Shown here: positions 54,901 to 63,697 of the stretch, one piece after another
Position numbering within the stretch: position 1 is the first letter of the stretch
How the letters are laid out: each line of letters begins with the position of its first letter
From: Neoalteromonas flava
GTDB lineage: Bacteria; Pseudomonadota; Gammaproteobacteria; Enterobacterales; Alteromonadaceae
Direction: 5' to 3'
DNA: 64,000 bases
Assembly: GCF_002807685.1 (NCBI RefSeq)
Contig: NZ_PEAX01000005.1
Coordinates: forward strand, 310,001-374,000
The notes under the pieces: generated by a model
The model's input: the letters and a program-made list of their open reading frames with translations, nothing else
What the model was told of the DNA's origin: nothing
The model's database searches: none
Made by a program: the position numbers and the translations under genes

Positions 54901-56082
54901 TTGATTTCTGATATTTATGCGTCGCGCCTAGGCCTTTTTAGCGGAGCCTTGTTAGCGCTTATTATGACTGTAGGCGTTGGCTGTGCGCCGGTAGACGAGG
55001 TTGCTCAAATAAATGATGCTAACGCACCGGCTCCTGTTGTCGTTGATGGTATTTGGATTACTGAGCAAGATGGTTCAGTCATGGCGGATCCGCAAACCTC
55101 AGGGTTGATTGCTTATGGTGATTCTTTGATCACCATATCGGATGGCAGTGCACTTCCGGAGCAACGTCGACGCTTACATCTGATAGATCCCGCTTCGGCG
55201 ATGGTGCAACGAAAACTTGGGCCGATGAAGATGAGCACAGCGGTGAGAAGAAGTTGTTTTAGTCAATATTTGGCCGATGAGCCAGACTATGAGGCTATCG
55301 TACAAGATCCGGATGAAGCGAATGTATTTATCATTGTTACCGAAGACGCGACTCGCACAGGGGCTTTAACTCCGCGCTGCCAGCAACGGTTTGAAGCGAC
55401 TGGTTCTACCGCGTATCCAACGTTACTTGTACGCGCAGTTGTGCAAAACGAAACTGTGACTTTGACACACGTGCGTCCGTTACAATTCGCATTAGAATTT
55501 AATGTGGGTGATTTTCCCAATGACGGTATCGAGGGCATGGCGTTCGGCCCAAACCGAGTCCTCTATCTCGGACTTGAAAAAGATGCTGCAGGAAATCCGC
55601 GTATTTTTAGTGTAAACGTGGACGCTGAGTTCTGGCAGGAAACTGATTTCGCCAAGGTTAATGATCCCAATTTGTGGTTACCTAGTTTTCCAAATGGTGG
55701 GAATCATCCAATTAATGGCATGGACTACATCCCTCTGGCAGGCGAGCATCCAGGTTTACTCGTTGCCGCTGCGCGTAATGACAATCAATTGTGGCTGATT
55801 GATCTGGCTAAGCAGCAGCCAACGCAAATCATTGATTTGCAGTTTCATGCGCCGACGTTAAGCAATGACCCCAGTTGTGGTGCATATGAGTTAATGGATA
55901 ATTCGTCACTGGAAGGAGTCGCTGTTGTTGGTATTGATTTGTTTTTGGTCAATGATCCATGGAAAAAGAATTATCTGAAAAATGTTCAGTGCGCTTCCAA
56001 TCAACCACGGTACGCAGCTATGGCGCCGCTGTTATTTAAACTTCCAATACAACCTGAGTGGCTGCACCGTTATTTAAATTAA
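54901..56082 (+). CDS. Exported lipoprotein, esterase-like/phytase-type propeller
   Basis: A 393-residue lipoprotein, C28 in GVGC, from a TTG start with GGAG upstream. The body looks like a beta propeller of the esterase-like phytase type: QTSGLIAYGDSLITISDGS, DGIEGMAFGPNRVLYLGLEKD and SSLEGVAVVGIDLFLVNDPW recur as blades with conserved acidic residues. The enzymatic role is not shown by any catalytic motif I can point at. It is divergent from the PhoD-like gene, which suggests a shared function in phosphoester use; inference. Confidence 0.72.
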   Translation: MISDIYASRLGLFSGALLALIMTVGVGCAPVDEVAQINDANAPAPVVVDGIWITEQDGSVMADPQTSGLIAYGDSLITISDGSALPEQRRRLHLIDPASAMVQRKLGPMKMSTAVRRSCFSQYLADEPDYEAIVQDPDEANVFIIVTEDATRTGALTPRCQQRFEATGSTAYPTLLVRAVVQNETVTLTHVRPLQFALEFNVGDFPNDGIEGMAFGPNRVLYLGLEKDAAGNPRIFSVNVDAEFWQETDFAKVNDPNLWLPSFPNGGNHPINGMDYIPLAGEHPGLLVAAARNDNQLWLIDLAKQQPTQIIDLQFHAPTLSNDPSCGAYELMDNSSLEGVAVVGIDLFLVNDPWKKNYLKNVQCASNQPRYAAMAPLLFKLPIQPEWLHRYLN

Positions 56083-56084
56083 AA

Positions 56085-56106
56085 AGACCTCGTATGTTCG
56101 AGGTCT
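56085..56106. terminator. Bidirectional terminator
   Basis: AGACCTCG, loop TATGTT, CGAGGTCT, between the converging lipoprotein and outer-membrane-like genes; A-run on the left and TTTTG a little to the right. Confidence 0.83.
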
Positions 56107-56121
56107 CACTTTTGATTATCT

Positions 56122-56742
56122 TTAAAATCTAAATCTAAGGTGCGCGCCCAGTGCGTTATCCACACCGTCGCCACTAACATACTGTTGCAAGAACAAACCA
56201 ACATCGATGGATTCATTGTGTTTCATCAGAGTGGCTTGCACAAACAGGCCTCCATCAACATCGATGTCTTCGCTGTAGCAATTGGAGCAGTAGTCTATTG
56301 AACGTTCAGAATAAAGCATTTGGCTAAAGCCACCCTGTAACGCAAACGAAACATCGGCACGTTCACCAAAGACCCATTGATAGCCAGTCGCAACGGACAA
56401 CAAAATACCGTTGGCAGATGACGACTCTGTAGAAACATCGCCATCATTGAATAGACCGTCACCAACAACAACCTGACTAAATTCAGCGTTATCGTCATAG
56501 ACGACGATATCCATGCCTAATGTCGTGATCCAATTGTTTTGCAGATAGTTTCCGGTAAAACCGATGAAGTACGCCGTATCTTCAACACCTTGCGACAGCG
56601 CCGTGGCTTCATCGATGTTAATTGTGGCGGCGCGGACACCGACGTCCCACTCTCCTGAAGTAGAATGAGTGGGAAGAGTCTCTTGAGCTGATGCAAGTTG
56701 GCTGATCCCAGCCAGTGCGAGGGCACATACGATTTTTTTCAT
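56122..56742 (-). CDS. Predicted outer-membrane beta-barrel protein, unknown function
   Basis: A 206-residue exported protein with signal peptide MKKIVCALALAGISQLASA (1-19). The mature part shows alternating hydrophobic strands and ends ALGAHLRFRF, the C-terminal phenylalanine signature of outer membrane barrels. Two close cysteines CSNC lie near 156. No family is recognised. AAGGAATTC lies before the ATG. Confidence 0.8.
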   Translation of the reverse strand: MKKIVCALALAGISQLASAQETLPTHSTSGEWDVGVRAATINIDEATALSQGVEDTAYFIGFTGNYLQNNWITTLGMDIVVYDDNAEFSQVVVGDGLFNDGDVSTESSSANGILLSVATGYQWVFGERADVSFALQGGFSQMLYSERSIDYCSNCYSEDIDVDGGLFVQATLMKHNESIDVGLFLQQYVSGDGVDNALGAHLRFRF

Positions 56743-56894
56743 TGTAGAATTCCTTTTAAATGCTAATCCAACTTGATTTAGCGAGCGGAATTCTACTGAT
56801 GAAAGTGAAATTGTCTACGTAATTATATTTGCAAAGCCCTTATATTTTGCGTGGTATCGCACGACTTAAAGCGAATACCCTGGTGATCAATGGT

Positions 56895-57431
56895 TTACTT
56901 TAAGTTGTCAGCAAAGGTCTTTTTAAATTTCGCCAATTTGGGCGCGACGACCATATTGCAATAAGTGTTTTGTGGGTTATTGCTGAAGTAATCCTGATGA
57001 TAGTCTTCAGCTTGCCAATAATTGGACAACGGCACCACCTCTGTAACAACTGGATCGGGCCAGATCCCTTGTTGGTTAATTTCTGCAATGATTTCCTCGG
57101 CCAGTTGTCTTTGCGTATCATCGTGATAGAAAACTGCGCTTCTGTACTGGGTACCAATATCATTGCCTTGGCGGTTTAGCTGCGTGGGATCGTGCAGAGC
57201 AAAGAAGATTTCTAATAAGCTGCGATAGCTGATCACCTCCTCATCATAGGTAATTTGGATTACCTCAGCGTGGCCAGTGTCGCCAGAACATACTTGCTCA
57301 TACGTTGGATTTTCTGTGCTACCGCCTGCATAGCCAGAATAGGCGATTTCCACCCCTTTGATGCTGTTGAACGCCGATTCCAGACACCAAAAACAGCCGC
57401 CGGCTAATGTCGCTTTTTGTAAATGACTCAT
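56895..57431 (-). CDS. msrA: Peptide methionine sulfoxide reductase MsrA
   Basis: Cytosolic repair enzyme reducing methionine-S-sulfoxide, 178 residues. The catalytic motif GCFWCLE contains C13 (nucleophile) and C16; GYAGGSTENPTYEQVCSGDTGHAE and the late YHQDYF are family marks. Further cysteines C47 and C161 can serve in resolving. No MsrB domain is fused. Single gene. Confidence 0.96.
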   Translation of the reverse strand: MSHLQKATLAGGCFWCLESAFNSIKGVEIAYSGYAGGSTENPTYEQVCSGDTGHAEVIQITYDEEVISYRSLLEIFFALHDPTQLNRQGNDIGTQYRSAVFYHDDTQRQLAEEIIAEINQQGIWPDPVVTEVVPLSNYWQAEDYHQDYFSNNPQNTYCNMVVAPKLAKFKKTFADNLK

Positions 57432-57550
57432 ATTGGACTCCTTTGCATTGGAACAACTAACGTATGTACTGCGCTGACAAAATCAAGTCATCCGCTCTGG
57501 CTATCTGACCGTACTTATAGGGTGAAACAAACAAAATAGATAGGTAAACG

Positions 57551-57964
57551 ATGCAATTTACGCTGTTTTATGATGGCAATTGCCCACTATGTATGAAGGA
57601 AATGCGTCATCTAATGCAACGCAATCAAAGCGGTAAACTCGTTTTTGAGGACATTAATCAGCCAGATTTTGCGCAGCGCTTCCCTGAACTTGACTACGCG
57701 ACTTTAGATGCTCGGATCCATGGTCGTTGGTCGGACGGTAAAATATTGACCGGGCTAGACGTTACCTACACTGCGTGGAAGCTAGTAGGGCACGGCTGGC
57801 TGTATGCGCCATTGCGCTGGCCATTAATCCGGCCTCTTGCTGATCGCTTTTATCTCTGGTTCGCCCGTCATCGCCATACGCTATCTTATTGGCTTACGGG
57901 GCAAAAACGGTGTGACACTGGCCAATGTGCCCTACCTAATAAGGAAAATCCAAATGAGCAGTAA
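57551..57964 (+). CDS. DCC-family thiol-disulfide protein (DUF393)
   Basis: A 137-residue thioredoxin-like protein of the DCC family. The start FTLFYDGNCPLCMKEMRHL carries the family motif DGNCPLC with C11 and C14. The tail contains a cysteine pair, CDTGQC. Function unknown, thought to be redox. Its end overlaps the SDR gene by 11 bases. Confidence 0.92.
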   Translation: MQFTLFYDGNCPLCMKEMRHLMQRNQSGKLVFEDINQPDFAQRFPELDYATLDARIHGRWSDGKILTGLDVTYTAWKLVGHGWLYAPLRWPLIRPLADRFYLWFARHRHTLSYWLTGQKRCDTGQCALPNKENPNEQ

Positions 57965-58691
57965 CCAGCAGAGAATCCTAATTATTGGTGGTAGCTCAGG
58001 CATAGCACAGGCATTGATTGAGCATCACCTATCTGAGCCAGTGGTCGAACGGGTGTATGTGGTTTCTCGCGGTAGCCAAGACTTTTTTCAAGATTCATCC
58101 AAGCTGGTGTGGGTAAGTTGTGACACGGGGAATGAGGCGCAAGTTAAGGAATTAATCGCGGAGTGGCAGGCAGAAGACGTTCGCTTTAATCGTGTTATTA
58201 GCACCGTTGGCATGCTGCACACGCCAGATGTGCAGCCAGAAAAAAAACTCGAAGACTTAAACATTGATACCTTCACTCAAGTGATTTCGGTGAATACTGG
58301 TATCAATGCATTGTGGCTGAAATTTGCAGCTCAATTACTCGAGCAAACCACGCGCAGTGAATGGGTCGTGTTCAGTGCTCGGGTGGGTAGTATCAACGAC
58401 AATCAGTTAGGGGGATGGTACAGCTACCGCGCATCAAAAGCTGCACTGAATATGCTGATGAAAACTGCCAGCATAGAATTTGCTCGCCGTTTTAAAAAGG
58501 CTAAATTAGTCTGTTATCACCCCGGTACAGTAGATACACCTTTGTCAAAGCCTTTCCAAGCGAATGTGAAGCCAAATAAATTGTTTACGCCGGATTTCAC
58601 GGCTTCTCAATTAATCAAGCATCTACAATCCCTGCCGGATAATAATAATTTGGCGTACATTGATTGGGATGGTAAATCCATACCTTGGTAA
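57954..58691 (+). CDS. Short-chain dehydrogenase/reductase
   Basis: A classical SDR, 245 residues from the ATG at 57954 (AAGGAAAA upstream; the frame is open to 57837). NAD(P) loop GGSSGIAQ (11-18), catalytic serine in VVFSARVG, and Y-x3-K in YSYRASK. Similar proteins are annotated as C-factor/cell-cell signalling SDRs; substrate unknown. Coupled to the DCC gene. Confidence 0.92.
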   Translation: MSSNQQRILIIGGSSGIAQALIEHHLSEPVVERVYVVSRGSQDFFQDSSKLVWVSCDTGNEAQVKELIAEWQAEDVRFNRVISTVGMLHTPDVQPEKKLEDLNIDTFTQVISVNTGINALWLKFAAQLLEQTTRSEWVVFSARVGSINDNQLGGWYSYRASKAALNMLMKTASIEFARRFKKAKLVCYHPGTVDTPLSKPFQANVKPNKLFTPDFTASQLIKHLQSLPDNNNLAYIDWDGKSIPW

Positions 58692-58868
58692 GACAAGCCA
58701 TTAGGAGCAAAAAAAACGATAATTGAAGCAGTTGAGCGAACCGATAAGTGACATTGAGAAGCGATACAGTCTCTAGGCAGGTTGCCATTCTACTGTTAAC
58801 ATACCGCTAACACATGCGCTAGTTTAGAAAGAGCGCGACTACAATAATAAATATAAAGGAAAGATGTT

Positions 58869-60290
58869 ATGGCCGCTGCTAGAGAAGAGTTTGGCTCTCG
58901 TTTAGGGTTTATTTTGGCTGCCGCGGGGTCAGCTGTAGGTATCGGTAATTTGGTTGGTTTCCCGGTAGGTGCAGCGAAGAATGGTGGTGGCGCCTTCTTA
59001 CTAATGTATGCACTTTTCGTTTTCTTAATTTGCTTACCGGTTATGTTGGCTGAAATGTCAGTTGGCCGGCATGCAGGGAAGGATCCCCTAGGTGCATACA
59101 GCAAACTGACTAACGGCTCTACACCATGGAAAATAGCGGGTTGGCTCTCGATAATAACGCCATTTATGATAGCCGTATTTTATTTGGTGATTACGGTATG
59201 GATATTTGGTTACCTGTTTGAGTCTGCAACCGGTGATCTTGTTCATCTTGCAAACCCTGAAACCTTTGGCACATTCATCAACAGTCAATCCATCTTCATT
59301 TATATGGCAGTGGTCTTAGGTATCGTGTATTTGATACTGCAAGGCGGAGTGAAAGAGGGTATCGAAAAAGCGGCTAAGCTTATGATGCCGGCATTGTTTG
59401 TCATGCTACTCGCCCTAGTAATATTTGTACTCACCCGAGACAATGCAATAGAAGGCGTTAAGTATTACCTGATCCCAGACTTTAGTAAGATTGATGCTTC
59501 AGTCGTAAATGGTGCGCTCTCGCAAGCATTCTTCTCGTTGTCGTTGGGTATGGGGATAATGATCACTTACGGCAGCTACATTAATAAACGAGCTGATATT
59601 CCAGGCTCGGCAAAATTGGTGGCATTAACCGATACGGCCGTAGCGTTTGTTGCAGGCTTAATGATCCTTCCGGCGATCTTTTCCTTTAATCCTAACGTGG
59701 ATCCGACCGAGCTGAGTGAGTCTTCAATCAGCATGATCTTTACGTTCTTACCGAAAATCTTTTTGGCGCTGCAAGCCTCCCTTGGCTATTTGGGAGCAAG
59801 TGTCGTTGCCAGCGTGTTCTTCTTGCTGGTGTTCTTTGCTGCCATCACCTCGATTGTCTCTATCTTTGAAGTACCTGTAGCTGCTTTAATTGATGAAAAG
59901 GGGATATCACGTAAAGCCGCCCTTGGTATCTTGGGGATATTGTTAGCTATTCTGGCGGTATTCTGCGCGTTATCCTTTGGCATGGTAAGTTTCTTTACTG
60001 AATTTACCGGTTACGCTGGCGCTTCCAAGTCGTTCTTTGATGTTGTGTATGACGTTTTCTACGACACAATTTTACCGCTTAACGGCTTATTGATTTGTAT
60101 ATTCGTGATTTACCGCTGGAAAAAACATAACTTCAATGCTGAGTTAGACGAAGGCGCACCAGCCTATAAAGGCTCGTTGTTCGAACGTTACGTTGACTTG
60201 TCTGTAGGTACCTTTATTCCTGTTATCTTGTTGATTATTTTCGTTAATACAGTTGCAGTGAAATACTTCGGCGTATCGCTATTCAGCTAA
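58869..60290 (+). CDS. Neurotransmitter:sodium symporter (NSS/SNF) family transporter
   Basis: A Na+-coupled amino-acid-type transporter, 473 residues, 12 helices. The start SRLGFILAAAGSAVGIGN and NGGGAFLLMY are NSS TM1 motifs. Residue 30 is glycine (LVGFPVGAAKNGGG), where most NSS members, LeuT included, have the arginine that closes the outer gate. So the gate differs in this subgroup. AAAGGAAAG precedes the ATG. It converges with and overlaps by 12 bases the YeeZ-like gene. Confidence 0.92.
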   Translation: MAAAREEFGSRLGFILAAAGSAVGIGNLVGFPVGAAKNGGGAFLLMYALFVFLICLPVMLAEMSVGRHAGKDPLGAYSKLTNGSTPWKIAGWLSIITPFMIAVFYLVITVWIFGYLFESATGDLVHLANPETFGTFINSQSIFIYMAVVLGIVYLILQGGVKEGIEKAAKLMMPALFVMLLALVIFVLTRDNAIEGVKYYLIPDFSKIDASVVNGALSQAFFSLSLGMGIMITYGSYINKRADIPGSAKLVALTDTAVAFVAGLMILPAIFSFNPNVDPTELSESSISMIFTFLPKIFLALQASLGYLGASVVASVFFLLVFFAAITSIVSIFEVPVAALIDEKGISRKAALGILGILLAILAVFCALSFGMVSFFTEFTGYAGASKSFFDVVYDVFYDTILPLNGLLICIFVIYRWKKHNFNAELDEGAPAYKGSLFERYVDLSVGTFIPVILLIIFVNTVAVKYFGVSLFS

Positions 60291-61124
60291 CATTGCGTAA
60301 GGGCTGGCAAAACGCAATGTCAGCCCAATTGCAGCGCATGATGCGCGCGCATCTATTAACTTTCCTGTGTCATCATTGGCCGTTTCTTCAATTGGAATAA
60401 AGTCAGGTTGAGGTAAGTCGAGCTGGGCAGCTGCCCAGCGATAATAGTCATCTCGTCGAGGGTGTTCACTACTCGCTAATACCAGAGTACCGAAGTTGTT
60501 CGGCCGTTGCTTTATGATAGCTGACAAGGCGCTAATTACATCAGCTTGATGCACTAAATTAACTCGTTGTTGGCCGTTTTCTATCCTTTGTTTCCTACAC
60601 AGCGTGCGCACCGGGTGGCGCGCTCGATTAACTAATCCTGCAAGGCGTAATATCGTATGTTGTTGAGGAAATTGCTGGCGTATATTCTCTTCAATTGCAA
60701 CATGCGCCTTGCCTGATCCGGTCACTGGAGCGGTCGGCGTTTGCTCGTCTACAAGGCCTGAAATATTGCCGTAGACTGCTGTAGTACTGACAAACACAAT
60801 CTGCTTTTTCGGGTCTTGTTTAGCTAGCTTTAGACAGGCTTGAATGGCACCAACGTAGGCATTGAAATCGGTGTTTTTACGACCTGCAGCAATCGTAAAC
60901 ACCCAAGTAGAAGCGTTACTCAATGCGGGTGTCGAAAAAGTCGCAGGCTTATATACATCTGCATATTGAGCGGTTATGCCGAGGGCGCTGAGTTTTTCCA
61001 GCGTAGATGTTGTTCGAGAAGTTCCTACCACCGGGTAGTGAAGGCTGGCTAGGTGCCGCGCTAAAGGGAAACCCAACCAACCGCAGCCAATTACAGCGAT
61101 CGTTGGTTTACTCGTTTGTTGCAT
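60279..61124 (-). CDS. YeeZ-like NAD(P)-binding sugar-nucleotide epimerase-family protein
   Basis: A 281-residue extended-SDR-like protein. The Rossmann loop is GCGWLGFP (11-18 of the protein from the ATG at 61124); STTAVYGN and the late HPRRDDYYRWAA fit the YeeZ group, of unknown substrate. The ATG at 61124 has GGG 8 bases upstream and is preferred to 61130 and 61163. The upstream terminator of the next gene lies across its leader. Confidence 0.87.
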   Translation of the reverse strand: MQQTSKPTIAVIGCGWLGFPLARHLASLHYPVVGTSRTTSTLEKLSALGITAQYADVYKPATFSTPALSNASTWVFTIAAGRKNTDFNAYVGAIQACLKLAKQDPKKQIVFVSTTAVYGNISGLVDEQTPTAPVTGSGKAHVAIEENIRQQFPQQHTILRLAGLVNRARHPVRTLCRKQRIENGQQRVNLVHQADVISALSAIIKQRPNNFGTLVLASSEHPRRDDYYRWAAAQLDLPQPDFIPIEETANDDTGKLIDARASCAAIGLTLRFASPYAMLAE

Positions 61125-61135
61125 AAACATGACCC

Positions 61136-61160
61136 AAAAAAATACCCCGCTTAGGCGGGG
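61136..61160 (-). terminator. Terminator of the YggN-like gene
   Basis: CCCCGC, loop TTAG, GCGGGG; on the minus strand followed by TATTTTTTT. It sits 12 to 36 bases before the YeeZ-like start, so that gene probably depends on read-through or a promoter nearby. Confidence 0.87.
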
Positions 61161-61184
61161 CATTATAGTGCTTTATGTAGTTAA

Positions 61185-62000
61185 TTACATTTTAAAGCGA
61201 GGGTTCTCGATATCCAGCATGTTCAATGAGCTCAGCTCCTTAACGCTGTTCGCTAATTTTGCTTCCGCAAGGTCGGCACTGCTCAGTGTCATGCAGAGGT
61301 TTTCAGCTTTTTCTTCAAGTTCGTCAGTTTGAAATTCGACGCGTTGTTCGATTTGTTCACCAAAGTTCTCCATCTTGGCTTCAAACGCACTCATATCGCC
61401 GCCGCCCATGACCATCTCTGTACCGATAGCAACTAAAAGACGGCCAATCGATTTGCCAACCATATCTTCAATTTTATTTTCCAGCTCAGATTCCCATGCA
61501 GGGCTGACCCAACGTCCATCGTTGTCATCTGAAGAGCGCATAGTAAAAGTACCATCCGCGGCATAAAACTGTTCGTTAACACTGGTATTTAGATCGGCGA
61601 AGAAATCGTCAAATTCATTGACAAGCGGGTCGTCATAGCCCAGCAGTTCGCCAAACGCTTCAGTTACCGCACCACTGGCTATTTCAAGTGCATCCACAGC
61701 AATTTCAGCAGTCATGGGGATCGCAGTTGTGATCGATGAATAATACTGCTGCGCATCGGCTTTTTGCTCGGCGGTTAAATCTAGGCTGTCACGGTTAATA
61801 TCAATTTGACCGTCAGGGGTAAAATGCGCGATATCACCATTTTCAAGGGTGATAGACAGAACCTCATCTTTAAAAGAGAGTTCGCCTTCAAAGTTAATAT
61901 TACAACTGTCAGTAAAATTGGTGTGCGCCAATGCTGAAGTGCTGGTAGCTAGAATTACTGCCATTGCTGAGTGAGTCATAAAAGTACGCATTTTCATCAT
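61185..62000 (-). CDS. YggN-family (DUF2884) periplasmic protein
   Basis: A 271-residue exported protein with signal peptide to about ALA|HT (residue 25). SCNINFEGELSF at the start, GQIDINRDSLDLTAEQKADAQQYYSS and the C-terminal CMTLSSADLAEAKL fit the DUF2884/YggN family of unknown function. The acidic composition and one likely disulfide (C33 and a late C) agree with a periplasmic place. AAGGAATGG lies before the ATG. Confidence 0.87.
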   Translation of the reverse strand: MMKMRTFMTHSAMAVILATSTSALAHTNFTDSCNINFEGELSFKDEVLSITLENGDIAHFTPDGQIDINRDSLDLTAEQKADAQQYYSSITTAIPMTAEIAVDALEIASGAVTEAFGELLGYDDPLVNEFDDFFADLNTSVNEQFYAADGTFTMRSSDDNDGRWVSPAWESELENKIEDMVGKSIGRLLVAIGTEMVMGGGDMSAFEAKMENFGEQIEQRVEFQTDELEEKAENLCMTLSSADLAEAKLANSVKELSSLNMLDIENPRFKM

Positions 62001-62252
62001 TAATCCATTCCTTATCGTGGTTTAATTATCCTTATTCATTTCTTGGGCCAGTTTTTAAAATTATTTAATATCAATGGGTTAGTTATTTTTGAGAGAGGTT
62101 GGCAAGAAAGGTAAACTTAAAAAGTAGCGATGTTGGCAAACAGTTGGTCAATTTGACCAAGGTCAATAAATCTGCAAAAAATAGTTAAGTGGCATACCAT
62201 TGATAAACAGCTTAAGGCATAATGCGCGCACTTTAGAAAAGGGGTTTTTAAC
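62001..62252. other. Divergent intergenic region
   Basis: About 250 AT-rich bases between the divergent YggN-like gene and the small membrane protein gene. A possible -10 CATAAT lies at 62218-62223, without a clear -35. Nothing else seen. Confidence 0.4.
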
Positions 62253-62444
62253 ATGGCTGATTGGTTAAACGCGATTTTGTTTGGCGTGACATTAGTTGCA
62301 CTGGTCTTGGGTTTAAGCAGTGTTATTATGGGCTTCTTATCCGATAAAACTGGCGCAGAAGCGCTCAAAGAGCGCATCGAATATGGTTATTTAGGGGTAT
62401 CTGGTATCGCCCTTAGTGGATTACTCAGTTACTTACTGATTTAG
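62253..62444 (+). CDS. Small two-helix membrane protein, unknown
   Basis: A 63-residue protein with two hydrophobic helices (about 5-30 and 45-62) and a short charged loop, SDKTGAEALKERIEYGY. AAGGGG precedes the ATG at a good distance. I recognise no family. Its stop overlaps by 4 bases that of the convergent channel gene. Confidence 0.7.
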   Translation: MADWLNAILFGVTLVALVLGLSSVIMGFLSDKTGAEALKERIEYGYLGVSGIALSGLLSYLLI

Positions 62445-63694
62445 TCTTTAACCTGCATCACGTTGTCGCGCTGGTAGGCCTTCAAACCAAATAAAGGCAA
62501 CATCGCGATGGCGTGATCGAATATATCTGCTTGGATCCCTTCATACGCGACCCAGTCTTTGTTGGCGCTAAAACAATAAACTTCTAGCGGCAAACCTACC
62601 TCAGTCGGTGCTAACTGCCTAACCATCATGGTCATATCTTTATTAATTTCCGGATGATTACTGATATAACTGCGCAAGTACGCGCGAAACGTACCTAAGT
62701 TAGTTAAGCGACGGCTATTCAGCAAGTCCTGTTCGTCAATGTGCTGATCAGTATGATAACTTTTCAGGACGTTGAGCTTATCCGCGATATAGGCTTTGAT
62801 GTAGCGGATTTTGCCAAATTCTTGCAGCATATCCTGGTCACAAAATTTCACACTGCGCAGGTCGATGTTTATTGCCCGTTTGATCCGGCGGCCGCCTGAT
62901 TCACTCATACCACGCCAGTTCTTGACTGCTTCGGTGGTTAAGGAGTAGGTGGGCAGAGTCGATATCGTTTTATCCCAATTTTGCACTTTAACGTTGGTTA
63001 GTCCGATCAGCAGTATCTCGCCGTCCACATCGTATTTTGGCATCGCAATCCAATCACCTGTGTTAAACATGCGATTAGCCGCAATTTGGATGCCTGCTAC
63101 AAAGCCTAAGATGGTATCGCGGAAAATAAGTAACAAAACAGCAGCGATGGCGGTCATACCAGAGAGCAGGATAATCGGGCTTTTATCGATAAGTAAACTG
63201 ATCACCAGAATAATCACGATCATAGTAAACAGCAGCTTAGCGACCTGAATAAAGCCAGTGATTGGTGCCCGTTTGGCCAGCGAAGACTTATTATAGATGT
63301 CTTCAATCGTGTTTAGCACCGCACTGATAATTAACAGCGAGGCCAACGCCAAATAGATCATGGATAATTTTTCGATGACCGAGAGTAGCTTAGAGTCATC
63401 GGGTAAGAGAGCATAGGCCACTAGGCTTATCGCGATCGCTGGCACAATGTGGCCACAGCGTTTGAAGAAATGGTGCCGGTGCAGCTCATCGTCCCACTGA
63501 CTGCGAGTGCGCATTACAAAATGCGTAACCTTGTCACTGACCACAATTCGAGTGACCCAAAGCGACAACACAGCACTAAGCAAAATCACCAAACATGCTG
63601 CAGCGAAGTATGCAACACTATCCAGTGTCGCTGCAGGCACAAGCATTTGGACTTGCTCAAGCAACACTTGTTTAACGTTGAGTTCGCTTAACAT
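62441..63694 (-). CDS. MscS-family mechanosensitive channel (YbdG-like)
   Basis: An inner-membrane channel of the MscS family, 417 residues, about five N-terminal helices, then the MscS beta domain (NTGDWIAMPKYDVDGEILLIGLTNVKVQNWD), typical of YbdG/MscM-type miniconductance channels. The C-terminal part has the insert characteristic of YbdG. It opens under osmotic downshock. It starts 3 bases after the acyltransferase gene stop, so the two are an operon. Confidence 0.93.
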   Translation of the reverse strand: MLSELNVKQVLLEQVQMLVPAATLDSVAYFAAACLVILLSAVLSLWVTRIVVSDKVTHFVMRTRSQWDDELHRHHFFKRCGHIVPAIAISLVAYALLPDDSKLLSVIEKLSMIYLALASLLIISAVLNTIEDIYNKSSLAKRAPITGFIQVAKLLFTMIVIILVISLLIDKSPIILLSGMTAIAAVLLLIFRDTILGFVAGIQIAANRMFNTGDWIAMPKYDVDGEILLIGLTNVKVQNWDKTISTLPTYSLTTEAVKNWRGMSESGGRRIKRAINIDLRSVKFCDQDMLQEFGKIRYIKAYIADKLNVLKSYHTDQHIDEQDLLNSRRLTNLGTFRAYLRSYISNHPEINKDMTMMVRQLAPTEVGLPLEVYCFSANKDWVAYEGIQADIFDHAIAMLPLFGLKAYQRDNVMQVKD

Positions 63695-63697
63695 AAG

